Source of the DNA: Opitutus sp. GAS368 | GTDB lineage: Bacteria; Verrucomicrobiota; Verrucomicrobiia; Opitutales; Opitutaceae | NCBI GenBank assembly: GCA_945903465.1 | Contig: CAMDOF010000022.1 | Span: forward strand, 1-64,000 | DNA length: 64,000 bases | Direction: 5' to 3' | Part shown: piece after piece, positions 1 to 9,245 of the stretch | Numbering within the stretch: the stretch's first letter is position 1 | Layout of the letters: each line of letters starts with the position of its first letter | Program-made: the position numbers and the translations under genes | The notes under the pieces: model-generated | The model's input: only the letters and a program-made list of their open reading frames with translations | Database searches by the model: none | Told to the model about the DNA's origin: nothing

Positions 1-1
1 C

Positions 2-175
2 GCCGCTGCCGGCTCCAAAGTTGTCCCTAAAAAAACCCGTCAAACGACGCCTCACCCAACCCCGCCGCGGACGCGTTTCTCCTCCCAAATGAGCGCCAAC
101 GGATCCCGCAAAATTCCGTTCGGGGAGAAAAGGAAGATCCGTCTGACCACCTCGGAGATACCGGTGCGGCGCTGA
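2..175 (+). CDS. possible C-terminal end of a gene cut by the window edge
   Basis: A reading frame stays open from the left edge for 57 codons and ends in TGA at 173-175. The predicted tail is basic and rich in Thr, Pro and Ser and ends in IPVRR. An open frame of this length at the edge could be the end of a plus-strand gene, but in high-GC DNA it could also be chance. No family is recognised. Confidence 0.25.
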   Translation, partial: AAAGSKVVPKKTRQTTPHPTPPRTRFSSQMSANGSRKIPFGEKRKIRLTTSEIPVRR

Positions 176-476
176 CGAGAAAACGCCCCCACGTGATAAG
201 GTTTTCGACACGCTAACATTGAAGATTGGCACGCACCGCGTCGGCGCAAGCCAGCCGACCCGCACCCTCGTCGCCGTTGAAGATCCCCGTTGTTATTCGC
301 CGACCCGCTCAGCCCACTTCAACTGAAAAAATGTCCGACCGCGAGGAAGACCCCGGCGTTTTCCGCGGCAGACCGACGCCGACGAGGCCCGCTCTTCAGT
401 CAACTGAGCGAGCCTCGCCATCGCCTTCCACGCACGTACCGCCACGCCTTCAAAGGCGCAGCTCGGCACGGTCGCC
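176..476. other. gap with no recognisable gene
   Basis: About 300 bases between the possible tail at the left edge and the stop codon of the minus-strand DUF1080 gene. Open frames here lack signal peptides, motifs and plausible starts. I see no clear terminator or RNA gene. Confidence 0.4.
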
Positions 477-1913
477 CTACATTTTCTTAACTTTGAAACT
501 GCGAAACTCTACCGGGTCATTATGCCCCGCGAAACCGATAAACCCTTTTGTCCGGTCGAGCCCTTTCGGCGGATTTTTAATTTCACTCCGATCCAAACTC
601 GCCATGTCCACATCTAAAATTTTCGTGCCGTTCAAGGTGACCTTGATCCGTTGCCCCTGCACTTCAATCTCCTCAAAATTCCACTCTCCCACCGGCCGCA
701 AGTAGCCATGCTTCGCGCCCACACAGTGATACAGGGAGCCATGGTATTGGTAAGGCTCGAGCCCCTTCTTCCCCGCCGCGGCCTGCTGCGCGTTATAGCC
801 ATCGCTATCGATCACCTGAATCTCGAGACCATCCGAGGCCGAGTGCCCGCCCAAAGGCGTCCGCAGAGCGATCCCGTTGTTCCCCGCCTTCGGCAACTTG
901 AATTCAACCCGGATAATCCCGTTCTCAAACTCATCCTTGGTCAATAAATCGCCGCCTTTGCCCGGCCGGCAAACAATCGAACCATTTTTCATCTCATAGC
1001 TGGCGATCGCACCTTGCCAGTTGCTCAAGTCCTTGCCGTTGACCTTCTCTTCAAATCCAGTCGTACCACCCTGGCTGGCCAGATGCCGATTGGCCTCCTC
1101 CGCCGCAATCTCGCGCACAAACACGTTGCGCCAACGAATCTCGCTGCCGTGCGTCTGCAGTTGAATCGGCCCGCGCGGAAACGCCGGATCCCGTATAAAA
1201 CCATTCGGGATCTTCGCCGCCTTTTTAGGATCGGCCGGCGCGCCCGCTTTCCCGTACGCGATGTATCCAGCTTTCTGATTCGCAAAGAAATTTTCCAGCA
1301 CCGCGTTGTCCACGACTTTTTCACCATTAAAAATTACCGTCACCCGCTCACCCACCATCCGAATATTAAAACGGTTCCACTCCCCAAAAGGTCGGTCCAT
1401 CTTTTTCGAGGGATCCTTGCCCGGCGCGCCTTTGCTATTGTTCCATAACCCGCCCGAACCTTTGTCCTGACCGAGCCCACGGGGATCGCCTTTTGTCGTG
1501 TCCCAAATCTGAATCTGGGGAATTCCCCGGAGATAAATCCCGCTATCCCCGTCCGGCAGCGCCTTATACTCCACCATCAATTCAAAATCGCCGTAGTCTT
1601 TGTCAGTCGTCAGATAAAGCCCTTTGCCATCATTGACGAGTTCCCCTTTCACCACGCTCCAGTGCGCGTTGACGTGCTCCGGTCCCGCTTTGGCGACCGG
1701 CAAGCCACCTTCCACAGATTTCTTTTTATACTCCGCCAACTGCGCCGGCGTCATCTGCCAGAGCTCCGAGGGATTCTTGGTTCCCCAGCCATACCAGCCC
1801 GAAAGATCTTTTCCATTAAACAAGGTCGTAAAACCTTGCGGCGGTATATTTTCAGCAGCTACGACCACCGTGGCCGCCGCCAAAAAACTAAGCAATTTAA
1901 GTGCAGATTTCAT
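477..1913 (-). CDS. secreted protein with two DUF1080 (3-keto-disaccharide hydrolase-like) domains
   Basis: Start chosen at the Met that opens a good signal peptide (MKSALKLLSFLAAATVVVAA); an upstream in-frame Met would add 14 residues and spoil it. The mature protein has two copies of a concanavalin-like jelly-roll domain, roughly residues 25-270 and 285-478. They open with related motifs, TLFNGKDLSGW and KVNGKDLSNWQG. Several DUF1080 (PF06439) members hydrolyse 3-keto-glycosides or bind glycans, and the family is strongly expanded in Verrucomicrobiota and Planctomycetota. The product is probably periplasmic. It converges on nothing obvious downstream, and the next gene upstream runs divergently. 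Family assignment is firm; the substrate is unknown. Confidence 0.9.
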   Translation of the reverse strand: MKSALKLLSFLAAATVVVAAENIPPQGFTTLFNGKDLSGWYGWGTKNPSELWQMTPAQLAEYKKKSVEGGLPVAKAGPEHVNAHWSVVKGELVNDGKGLYLTTDKDYGDFELMVEYKALPDGDSGIYLRGIPQIQIWDTTKGDPRGLGQDKGSGGLWNNSKGAPGKDPSKKMDRPFGEWNRFNIRMVGERVTVIFNGEKVVDNAVLENFFANQKAGYIAYGKAGAPADPKKAAKIPNGFIRDPAFPRGPIQLQTHGSEIRWRNVFVREIAAEEANRHLASQGGTTGFEEKVNGKDLSNWQGAIASYEMKNGSIVCRPGKGGDLLTKDEFENGIIRVEFKLPKAGNNGIALRTPLGGHSASDGLEIQVIDSDGYNAQQAAAGKKGLEPYQYHGSLYHCVGAKHGYLRPVGEWNFEEIEVQGQRIKVTLNGTKILDVDMASLDRSEIKNPPKGLDRTKGFIGFAGHNDPVEFRSFKVKKM

Positions 1914-2362
1914 AAGGGATATAGAGGGTAAACGCTGAGAGAATGAACGGAACAAGCGTGGCCATCTTCACCACCAACCGCCGCTGCGCAAGACCGCAAT
2001 GCGCGCAGCGCGAGGCAATCTCCGAGCTGCGCGAAAAACGCTGACACGCTCTTTTCAAAAATCCAGCCGCCGATGGACCTCTTTGAAAAATTCGGCACGT
2101 CTCGAACCAGATGCCAACTTCAAATCGGCTCGTCGCGGACGCCTCCCTCCGCCCAAGGGGAATATCCACCGGTCGTGGTAATCTCGCGACGCCCTCCCGC
2201 CGCCATCTTTGCGAAGCATCCCTCGTCTTTTGGCGACCGCGTCCAGCGTTCACTCCCATTCGACGCCCTCTCCTCCGATTTTCCGTCCGCCCAAGTGGTT
2301 GCACACCGATTTTTCCATCGAAATATTGCGCTCCGCCCCGCCCCGCGCTCGTCTGTAACCGT

Positions 2363-3310
2363 ATGAAATTTCCCCGCCCCTACCTTCTCGGCGTGTTTAT
2401 TTTAGCTCCCGCGCTCCCCCTTGTTGCCGCCGAGTCTACAAAAAAAGCCGAGGCCACTCGACCTGCGATCGTGCCCTACGCACAGATTCTCGGCCCCATC
2501 CGGCTCTACACCGGCGACGCCCCCGGCGCCCTCGGCCAGCGCCCCCAAGATATCCCCACGCTCACACCCTTTCTCGTTGCACCCGAAAAACGAACTGGGG
2601 CCACGATGCTCATTTTACCCGGCGGGGGCTACGGCGGCCTCGCCGAACACGAGGGCACTGGCTACGCGGAGTGGTTCGCGGCTCGCGGGATCACCGCCTA
2701 CGTTTTAAAATATCGACTCGGCTCCAATGGTTACCGGCACCCCACCATGCTCAACGATGCGGCCCGCGCCTTGCGTATGCTCCGCGCCTTCGCTAAGCGC
2801 GATGGCCTCGATCCGGCTCGCATCGGGGTCATCGGCTCATCCGCCGGCGGACACCTTGCCGCCACCCTCGTCACCCATTTCGATCCCGCTCGTCCAGAGG
2901 GTCCGTCTTTGGACCCGGCCGATCCCATCGACGCCGAATCTTCTCGCCCAGATCTTGGCGTCCTCTGCTACCCCGTCATCAGCTTCGTCGAATTCACTCA
3001 CACCGGCTCCCGTAAAAATTTACTCGGCGAAAATCCCCCCGCCCGACTCGTCCAAAATCTCTCCAACGAAACCCAAGTCACGCCGGCAACCTCTCCTTGC
3101 TTTCTTTGGCACACGTCTGAGGATAAATCCGTGCCAGTCGAAAATAGCCTGCTTTTTGCCTCCGCTCTGCGGAAGGCCGGCGTACCTTGCTCACTCCACA
3201 TTTACGAAAAAGGCGCCCACGGACTCGGTTTCGGCTCGGCGACCAAGCCCGCGCCCCCTTGGGCCGATCAACTCCTTTACTGGTTCAAAGAACGGAAATT
3301 CCTTCTCTGA
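2363..3310 (+). CDS. secreted alpha/beta hydrolase (acetyl-esterase / BD-FAE-like)
   Basis: Start chosen at the ATG that opens a signal peptide (MKFPRPYLLGVFILAPALPL); the frame is open further upstream but codes for nothing plausible there. The 315-residue product has the oxyanion-loop motif ILPGGGYGGLAEHEG, the nucleophile elbow GSSAGGH, an acidic residue in HTSEDKSVP and the histidine in EKGAHGLG, which gives a complete Ser-Asp-His triad. This is the pattern of secreted carbohydrate esterases and of bifunctional acetyl/feruloyl esterases. Removal of acetyl groups from plant or algal polysaccharide is the likely role. It is divergent from the DUF1080 gene, so the two may share the 450-bp region between their starts for regulation. 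Confidence 0.88.
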   Translation: MKFPRPYLLGVFILAPALPLVAAESTKKAEATRPAIVPYAQILGPIRLYTGDAPGALGQRPQDIPTLTPFLVAPEKRTGATMLILPGGGYGGLAEHEGTGYAEWFAARGITAYVLKYRLGSNGYRHPTMLNDAARALRMLRAFAKRDGLDPARIGVIGSSAGGHLAATLVTHFDPARPEGPSLDPADPIDAESSRPDLGVLCYPVISFVEFTHTGSRKNLLGENPPARLVQNLSNETQVTPATSPCFLWHTSEDKSVPVENSLLFASALRKAGVPCSLHIYEKGAHGLGFGSATKPAPPWADQLLYWFKERKFLL

Positions 3311-3571
3311 GGAGACCTGATCGTCCCGACGACCGGAAGACACCGTAAGGATGCTCTGGAACCAGCCGTTCGCCGCGGCGGCCACACGTACCGCTTTCTT
3401 GATCTGACCGCTCACCGAGGGCGGGCTCCATCCCTTCTTGCCAAAATCGAGGCCCCCGGAAAAACCAACGAGACTAGGAAAACCTCGGGAGGCCCCAAAA
3501 CCTTGCCTTGCTTTCGGTCGGCACGGTCGGCACGTTGAGACTCTTTTTGTAACATCTGAACGCGTCCGATC

Positions 3572-5389
3572 ATGAACCAGAGCATCCGTAATATCGCCAT
3601 TATTGCCCACGTTGACCACGGTAAAACTACCTTGGTCGATAAGCTTCTCAAAGAGGGAGGCGTCTTTCGCGCCAATGAACGCGTCGAAGAGCGCGCCATG
3701 GATTCCATGGACCTCGAAAAGGAAAAGGGTATCACCATCAAGGCGAAGAACACGTCCGTTCACTGGAAGGACAAAATCATCAATATCGTCGATACCCCCG
3801 GCCACGCCGACTTCGGCGGCGAGGTCGAACGCGCCCTCCGGATGGTTGATGGCGTCCTCCTCGTCATTGACGCGTATGACGGGCCCCAGGCTCAAACCCG
3901 TTTCGTTCTGCGCAAAGCCCTCCATCACGGACTCAAGGTCGTCATCGTTATCAACAAAATCGATCGCGATAACGCCGAGCCCGCCAAAATGTATGATAAG
4001 GTCCTCGAGCTCCTTATGGAGCTCAACGCCACCGAGGAGCAGTTTGACGCCCCCGTCGTCTACGGCTCCGGACGCGACGGCTACATGATGTATCACCTTG
4101 GCGAAGAGAAGAAGGACATGTCCCCCCTCTTCCAAACCATCCTCGACCACATCCCGCCTCCTTTCGCCAAGCCCAACGAGCCATTTCATATGCTCGTTTC
4201 TAACATCGACTGGAGCGACTACGTGGGTCGTATCGCCGTCGGGAAAATCCTTGGAGGCCTCGCCAAAGTAGGCGACGCCGTCTTCATCGTCCGCCACGAA
4301 GATGGCAAACGCGTTCGCGCCAAGATCACCAAGGTCTTTGAATTCACCGGCCTCGGTACCCGCGAAACCGACACCGCCGTCGCGGGTAATATCGTCGGCC
4401 TCTCGGGCTTCGAAGACATTGATATCGGCGATACGCTCACCGCGGACGAAGCCGGCCACGCACTGCCGTTCACCCAGATCGACCCACCGACGCTCGAGAT
4501 GCAGTTCTGCGTCAATGATGGTCCACTCGTCGGCCTCGAGGGCAAACTCGTCACGTCCCGCCAACTGCGCGAGCGCCTGATGCGCGAACTCAAGACCAAC
4601 GTCTCAATTAAAATCGAGGACACCGACAAAGCCGGTATCTTTAACGTCAAGGCACGCGGCGCCATGCAAGTCGCCGTCCTCGTGGAGACCATGCGGCGCG
4701 AAGGTTTCGAAATGCTCGTCTCCCGCCCGACCGTCATTGAAAAGATGGTCGACGGAAAGCGCCATGAACCCTACGAGACCGTCTGGATCGAGGTTCCCGA
4801 TGAGTGCGTCGGTTCCATCATGCAGAACCTCGCCAACCGCAAAGGCCTGCTTACAAATATGGAGAAGCACCCGCACTCCACCATGCTCGAGGCAAACATC
4901 ACCACGCGCGGCCTGATCGGTATGGAAATCGATGTCGTCAACGCCACCAGCGGCCGAGGCGTGCTCAGCCATCTCTTCAAGGAATACGGTCCCTTTGCCG
5001 GCGAGGTCCTCACCCGCATCACGGGAACCCTCATCGCGACCGAGGCCGGTGAAACCACTTCCTACGCGCTCGTGATGGTTCAAGAGCGCGGCAAGCTCTT
5101 CGTCAGCCCTGGCGAACAGGTTTACGAGGGCATGATCGTCGGCGAAAATCCCCGCAACGAAGACATCGCTTGTAACGCCGTCCGCGAGAAAAAACTCACC
5201 AACTTCCGCTCCCAGGGCGAAGGAGTTGCCGCCGGTCTAACGCCTGCGACAAAGCTCTCGCTGGAACGTGCCATTGAGTATATCGCGGCTGACGAATTCG
5301 TCGAGGTTACGCCCAAGAGCCTGCGTCTCCGCAAGCGCATCCTCAATAACGGAGCTCGCCAGAAGGCTTCCAAGTCATCGAAGCAATAA
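3572..5389 (+). CDS. typA: translational GTPase TypA/BipA
   Basis: The 605-residue length is typical for the family. The GTPase domain carries G1 AHVDHGKT (residues 12-19), G3 [11 protein letters not shown] and G4 [10 protein letters not shown]. Elongation-factor-like domain 2 and the C-terminal TypA-specific region follow ([27 protein letters not shown]). TypA is a ribosome-associated GTPase that acts on 50S assembly and on stress and low-temperature growth. It is monocistronic and ends in a strong intrinsic terminator 40 bases after the stop. There is no clear Shine-Dalgarno sequence. A long antisense open frame over its 5' half comes from codon bias, not from a gene. Confidence 0.97.
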   Translation: MNQSIRNIAIIAHVDHGKTTLVDKLLKEGGVFRANERVEERAMDSMDLEKEKGITIKAKNTSVHWKDKIINIVDTPGHADFGGEVERALRMVDGVLLVIDAYDGPQAQTRFVLRKALHHGLKVVIVINKIDRDNAEPAKMYDKVLELLMELNATEEQFDAPVVYGSGRDGYMMYHLGEEKKDMSPLFQTILDHIPPPFAKPNEPFHMLVSNIDWSDYVGRIAVGKILGGLAKVGDAVFIVRHEDGKRVRAKITKVFEFTGLGTRETDTAVAGNIVGLSGFEDIDIGDTLTADEAGHALPFTQIDPPTLEMQFCVNDGPLVGLEGKLVTSRQLRERLMRELKTNVSIKIEDTDKAGIFNVKARGAMQVAVLVETMRREGFEMLVSRPTVIEKMVDGKRHEPYETVWIEVPDECVGSIMQNLANRKGLLTNMEKHPHSTMLEANITTRGLIGMEIDVVNATSGRGVLSHLFKEYGPFAGEVLTRITGTLIATEAGETTSYALVMVQERGKLFVSPGEQVYEGMIVGENPRNEDIACNAVREKKLTNFRSQGEGVAAGLTPATKLSLERAIEYIAADEFVEVTPKSLRLRKRILNNGARQKASKSSKQ

Positions 5390-5426
5390 CCGACGGCACA
5401 ACGTCATTATTCTCAGGCAACTCTTC

Positions 5427-5455
5427 AAGGCGGGTCTTCCGACCCGCCTTTTTTT
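5427..5455 (+). terminator. intrinsic terminator of typA
   Basis: A perfect 8-bp GC stem (GGCGGGTC / GACCCGCC) with a TTCC loop is followed directly by seven T residues. It lies about 40 bases downstream of the typA stop. Confidence 0.92.
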
Positions 5456-5540
5456 CGCACTCACGCGCGAGAGCACGCCGATTTACCGGCGAACGCATCC
5501 TCGCAAACTACGCCTCGCTCAAATGACAGGCCAGCCCTGT

Positions 5541-5651
5541 CCCAACGCGCGTCCCAGCCCCGGCCTCATTACCGCAACTTCCTCCGGCCTCACCCTCCCG
5601 CGCATCCTCGTACCCAACGCGCGTCCCAGCCCCGGCCTCATTACCGCAACT
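5541..5651. repeat. 39-bp direct repeat, period 72, at the 3' end of manC
   Basis: Identical 39-bp copies lie at 5541-5579 and 5613-5651, separated by 33 unrelated bases. The right copy contains the last codons and stop of manC (minus strand), so the left copy looks like a duplicate of the gene's end. It resembles five other intergenic duplications in this window with periods of 69-75. Confidence 0.85.
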
Positions 5652-6711
5652 CAGGCGGTAACTGCTGCACAATTTGCTTAATATCCTGCACCGCATCGCG
5701 GTGGCACACCAGCACCGCGTCCGCAGTCTCAACCACCACAAGATCACGCACACCGCACAAAGCGACCATGCGTCCATTACTCAACACGATATTATTAACC
5801 GCCCCGCTCACCACGACCGCACCCCGGGTCGCGTTACCGCTTCCATCAATCTGTAAATGCTTCGGCAGGGCCGTCCACAAACCCACATCGTCCCAATCGA
5901 ATTCAGCCAATAACGTCTCCACTTTCCGCGCCTTCTCCATAATCGCGTAATCCACCGAAATTTTTGGCAAAGCTGGGAACTTTTCGGCGATATACTCCTC
6001 CGCCACACCGACCGGAAACCCTCGGACAAACGTCGCCAACTCTGGCGCCTGCCATTCGGCCTCCTCCAAAAAAGTCCCGACCCGCCAAAAAAACATACCG
6101 GCATTCCAGGCGAACTGCCCGCTGTCCAAGTACCGCTGCGCCGTCGCCCCATCTGGCTTCTCCACAAAGCGCTTCACCGTCCTGAACACACCCGCTGGGC
6201 CCCGTAATTGCACCTCCCCCATCTCTAAATAACCGAATCCAGTCGCCGCATGATCCGGCTTGATCGCAATCGTCAAAATCGCACCTGACTCACTCGCCCT
6301 CGGCAACACCGCCGCCAACTGCCGACAAAATCCTTTCGAGTCCGCAATAAATGCATCGGCTGGCAGCAGCGCCAGCACCGCGCGATCCCCACCGCGCGCA
6401 CGGACCAACGCCGTCGCCAGCGCCGCCGCAGGCGCGGTGTCACGTTTCGCCGGTTCCGCGATAATCTGCTCTGGCGCCACCAAACCTGCCAGCGCCGCAC
6501 GCGTCCCGGCCAACTGTACACTATTCGTTAAAACAAAAATATTATCCCGCGGGATCACCTCGCCAAGGCGCCGGATCGTCTCCTCAACGAGCGTTCGTTC
6601 CGACAGGAGTTTCAGCAAATGTTTAGGCGTCTGCGCCCGGCTCATCGGCCAGAAACGCTCGCCACTACCACCGGCCATTATACACGCGAAAAAAGAGGAA
6701 GGCTGACTCAT
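5641..6711 (-). CDS. manC: mannose-1-phosphate guanylyltransferase
   Basis: Makes GDP-mannose from GTP and mannose-1-phosphate in the cytoplasm, for polysaccharide and glycan synthesis. The start is the Met at 6711, 11 residues before the nucleotidyltransferase signature AGGSGERFWPMSR; an alternative upstream Met adds an unlikely 18 residues. The other hallmark motifs are FVEKPD and WNAGMFFW. At 356 residues it has the catalytic domain only, without the C-terminal phosphomannose isomerase (cupin) domain of bifunctional enzymes. A weak purine-rich stretch (GGTGAAAGG) lies upstream. The last codons lie inside the repeat at 5613-5651. Confidence 0.93.
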   Translation of the reverse strand: MSQPSSFFACIMAGGSGERFWPMSRAQTPKHLLKLLSERTLVEETIRRLGEVIPRDNIFVLTNSVQLAGTRAALAGLVAPEQIIAEPAKRDTAPAAALATALVRARGGDRAVLALLPADAFIADSKGFCRQLAAVLPRASESGAILTIAIKPDHAATGFGYLEMGEVQLRGPAGVFRTVKRFVEKPDGATAQRYLDSGQFAWNAGMFFWRVGTFLEEAEWQAPELATFVRGFPVGVAEEYIAEKFPALPKISVDYAIMEKARKVETLLAEFDWDDVGLWTALPKHLQIDGSGNATRGAVVVSGAVNNIVLSNGRMVALCGVRDLVVVETADAVLVCHRDAVQDIKQIVQQLPPELR

Positions 6712-6927
6712 AAAAATTAACCTTTCACCCCGCCCCCACCAAGCCAAGCCCGAAGCAACGATCATTCCCGCCGCACGGGCTGGCCCGTTCTCGCCCCCCC
6801 CTCCGTCAACAATTCAACGCAACAAAATCTAAGCCCGCGTCCTGCCCAGCCCCAGAGCTGGTCTGGGCCCCCACGCGCTGCCCGGCCCGGAGCCCACCCC
6901 GGTTTCAGCTGCCACCCAACTCAATCA

Positions 6928-7809
6928 TCAGCGCGACTTTGCTTTCGCTGGCGCGCTCTTCTTCAATTCCGGCACCGGCGCATCCACCAGCGGCACGGGG
7001 TTTTTCTCTAAATACTCGACCACCGTCGGATCACCTACGCTCACTTCCGTTTTAAATTTTTCTATCGCGGTCACCACAACGGGCTTGAGGGTTTCCCGAC
7101 CGATATTCGGACCCGCTAGCGCGAGCATGACCGGCAACGTTTCGGGTAGCGACAGACCTCGTGAGGGACAACTAATCTTCGTAGTCCATAACAACTCTTT
7201 CTGACCACGAACCGCCGCCGCATGGTCATACGCCGCGATCGCCGCAATATAGAGATCCTCCGAGGCCAGATCCGAAATCAACTCCGAGGGTGCATCTTTA
7301 AACATCATTCCTGCATAACTCAGTTCGTCCTGCAACGCGCTGCCCTCTTTTGAAATTAATCCGAGTTTATAAGCCCCCATGAAGCGGAGCAACTGTCGCC
7401 GGTTCACTTGGCGCCCTTCTGTATCATCCCCCCCCATATACATCCGGTCGGTATTCATCGTGCCCCAGGTCCACAACATTAACAAAGAGGCTGGGTGCTC
7501 CGTCGTCGCCGGCAGATAACCCTGCTTCCCTAAAACCTTCGCAATCGTCTTCAAAACCTCCGCTTGCACCGGCACTTTTTCGCCCGCGACCATTCCTCCC
7601 ACCTCACGAAAGCCCGCATTAACCGCAATGTAATAAACCGGGTTGACCGACGAGGCTCGCCGACGCAAAGCGCCCGCTGGGGTCGTATCAGTCACCGTGA
7701 TTACCTGCACGTCATGCTTGGGAAACAACCAGTCGAGCACGCCCGCGCGCGCGCCAGAGGGCAACCAATGCGAAAAAACGAACACCAGGAGGAGAAAGCT
7801 ACGATGCAC
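6928..7809 (-). CDS. secreted protein of unknown function
   Basis: A 293-residue product with a clear signal peptide (MHRSFLLLVFVFSHWLPSGARAG). The mature part is soluble, with no recognised domain. Residues around 95-115 contain LLMLWTWGTMNTDR, and the C-terminus is Lys/Ala/Pro-rich (KKSAPAKAKSR). The coding pattern and signal peptide argue that the gene is real. It lies downstream of, and is read in the same direction as, the Ton operon, but the palindromic terminator at 8044-8071 and 230 non-coding bases separate them. It probably has its own promoter. Function not assigned. Confidence 0.75.
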   Translation of the reverse strand: MHRSFLLLVFVFSHWLPSGARAGVLDWLFPKHDVQVITVTDTTPAGALRRRASSVNPVYYIAVNAGFREVGGMVAGEKVPVQAEVLKTIAKVLGKQGYLPATTEHPASLLMLWTWGTMNTDRMYMGGDDTEGRQVNRRQLLRFMGAYKLGLISKEGSALQDELSYAGMMFKDAPSELISDLASEDLYIAAIAAYDHAAAVRGQKELLWTTKISCPSRGLSLPETLPVMLALAGPNIGRETLKPVVVTAIEKFKTEVSVGDPTVVEYLEKNPVPLVDAPVPELKKSAPAKAKSR

Positions 7810-8043
7810 AGAAAGGTAGAATCACAGGCTCCGCTTGCTGACAGCATTATTGTGAGCCTCGCCCAACGGCACGCACGTTCAATAGCCCCAACAAACCTCC
7901 TGTGCGGGCATCGGCCGCGACCGACAACCAATCGGCGGCTTGCCCTTCGGCAAACCACAGATCCGCTCGCCTCGGGCTTAACGCATGGCCTCGTCGCACA
8001 CCTCTTGCCACCGAAGTGCCGAACTCCGCCGCACGCTCACAAA

Positions 8044-8071
8044 AAAACCCCAGATTTAAATCTGGGGTTTT
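8044..8071 (-). terminator. 28-bp palindromic terminator closing the Ton operon
   Basis: A perfect 28-bp inverted repeat (AAAACCCCAGATTT and its complement) begins 20 bases after the last operon gene. On the minus strand it is followed by a run of seven T, so the main direction is minus. Its symmetry may allow some function on the other strand. Confidence 0.85.
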
Positions 8072-8090
8072 GTAAAACAATTAAAACCGA

Positions 8091-8633
8091 TCAGGCTCCC
8101 GCCGGAGGAAGCACCGGAATAACTGGTGGGCGCGTCAACGAACTATCGGAAGCCCGCTTGACCACCATTTCAGTCATGCGCTGAATTTCTAGTTCGGCAG
8201 TCCGTCGCGCAATTCGAGCCAACTCAACTTTTTTGGCGAAATCGAAGCCAGCCCGATTACTCGCATCCTTCTCTTTGCGCAGACGAGCAAGTTCCGCGTC
8301 GAGGGCCGTGACCTTACCACCCGCAACCGCTGCCTTTCCCATATACTCGGCGGTCGCATCGCGAACTTTTTTATCATCAGCCGCCTGGCGAGCCGTCTTT
8401 TCCTCTTCTTTTTTCTTATCCTCCGCGTCCCGCTCTTCGGTCCGCTTCCGGGAGTCCTCCCGCGCTTTAGCCTCCGCCGCTCGCTTCTTTTCTTCAGCCG
8501 CAGATTTATCCTTGGCTATTTGAGCGATATGCTTGGCCTCCTTCACCTCGGCCGCCGCCTTGTGCGAAGTAAAGAACACCAAAAAGCCAGCGAGCATTAC
8601 ACCTGGGAAAATAAGATACATCCACTTTTTCAT
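8091..8633 (-). CDS. small membrane-anchored coiled-coil protein, last gene of Ton operon
   Basis: The 180-residue product has one N-terminal membrane segment (LIFPGVMLAGFLVFF) and then a long charged Lys/Ala/Glu helix (residues about 25-150). It ends in a short Pro-rich tail (PPVIPVLPPAGA). This resembles the N-terminal and helical parts of TolA, without TolA's globular C-terminal domain. It starts 24 bases after the sister gene at 8658-9227 and has the same architecture, so the two may come from a duplication. Its place behind exbB-exbD-tonB suggests a role in the energised envelope-spanning complex; this is inference. No catalytic motif is present. Confidence 0.82.
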   Translation of the reverse strand: MKKWMYLIFPGVMLAGFLVFFTSHKAAAEVKEAKHIAQIAKDKSAAEEKKRAAEAKAREDSRKRTEERDAEDKKKEEEKTARQAADDKKVRDATAEYMGKAAVAGGKVTALDAELARLRKEKDASNRAGFDFAKKVELARIARRTAELEIQRMTEMVVKRASDSSLTRPPVIPVLPPAGA

Positions 8634-8657
8634 CGGGAAAATTTTGAAGGTTAAAAG

Positions 8658-9227
8658 TTATTTTTTCTTGGCGGCGGCGGCAGCGGCAGCGGCAGCGGCC
8701 GCGGCGGCACGGGCCGCGTCCTCCGCCGCCTTGTCCGCCGCCGCAATCCGCTCTAAAACACCGGTAAGATCCCGAGAATTTTTCTCGGCCTTTTGAACGT
8801 ACTGCTGCAGAAACTTCTCTTCGTCGCTATTCTTCTTCTGGACGACTTGGAACTCGGCCAAAGCTTTCTTCTCCACTTCAACCTCTTTCTCCAAACGCTT
8901 GACCTGCTGCTCCAATTTCTCAGCGTCGCGACCGGCCTTGTCACGTCCCTGCCGAGCCTTTTCGCGCTCTTCTTTTTCCCGAGTATCTTTTTCGTCGCGA
9001 GCCTTCTTCTCCGAGCGACGTTTCTCCTGCATTTCAACCGCGGCCGCCACTGCCTTCTCGCGGTCCTTGGCCTCTTTCTCAAGTTTACCCACCTTAATAT
9101 CACGGGCCTGCTTCACCTTGGCCGCTTCCCGCGCTTCATAGTTTCCGTGGGCGTTCCAATAGAGCCCAAAGAAAAATATTAAGAGGGCGGCGACGGGGGC
9201 GACAAAATATAAGTAACTTTTCTTCAT
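8658..9227 (-). CDS. small membrane-anchored coiled-coil protein with poly-Ala tail, Ton operon
   Basis: The 189-residue product has an N-terminal membrane segment (YFVAPVAALLIFFFGLYW) followed by about 140 residues of continuous Lys/Glu/Arg-rich coiled coil. The C-terminus is a run of about 14 Ala ending in KKK, encoded by a GCN microsatellite on the coding strand, which is likely to vary in length. It is TolA-like in layout but has no C-terminal domain. It is spaced 18 bases after the TPR gene and 24 bases before a second protein of the same design. Function unknown; a structural or spacing role in the periplasm is plausible. Confidence 0.82.
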   Translation of the reverse strand: MKKSYLYFVAPVAALLIFFFGLYWNAHGNYEAREAAKVKQARDIKVGKLEKEAKDREKAVAAAVEMQEKRRSEKKARDEKDTREKEEREKARQGRDKAGRDAEKLEQQVKRLEKEVEVEKKALAEFQVVQKKNSDEEKFLQQYVQKAEKNSRDLTGVLERIAAADKAAEDAARAAAAAAAAAAAAAKKK

Positions 9228-9245
9228 GGGAAATAATGTAAAGGC

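Noticed and set aside
3191-4564. 457-codon antisense frame over the hydrolase end and typA
   Set aside because: It covers typA on the opposite strand and follows from its codon bias; no signal or family motif.
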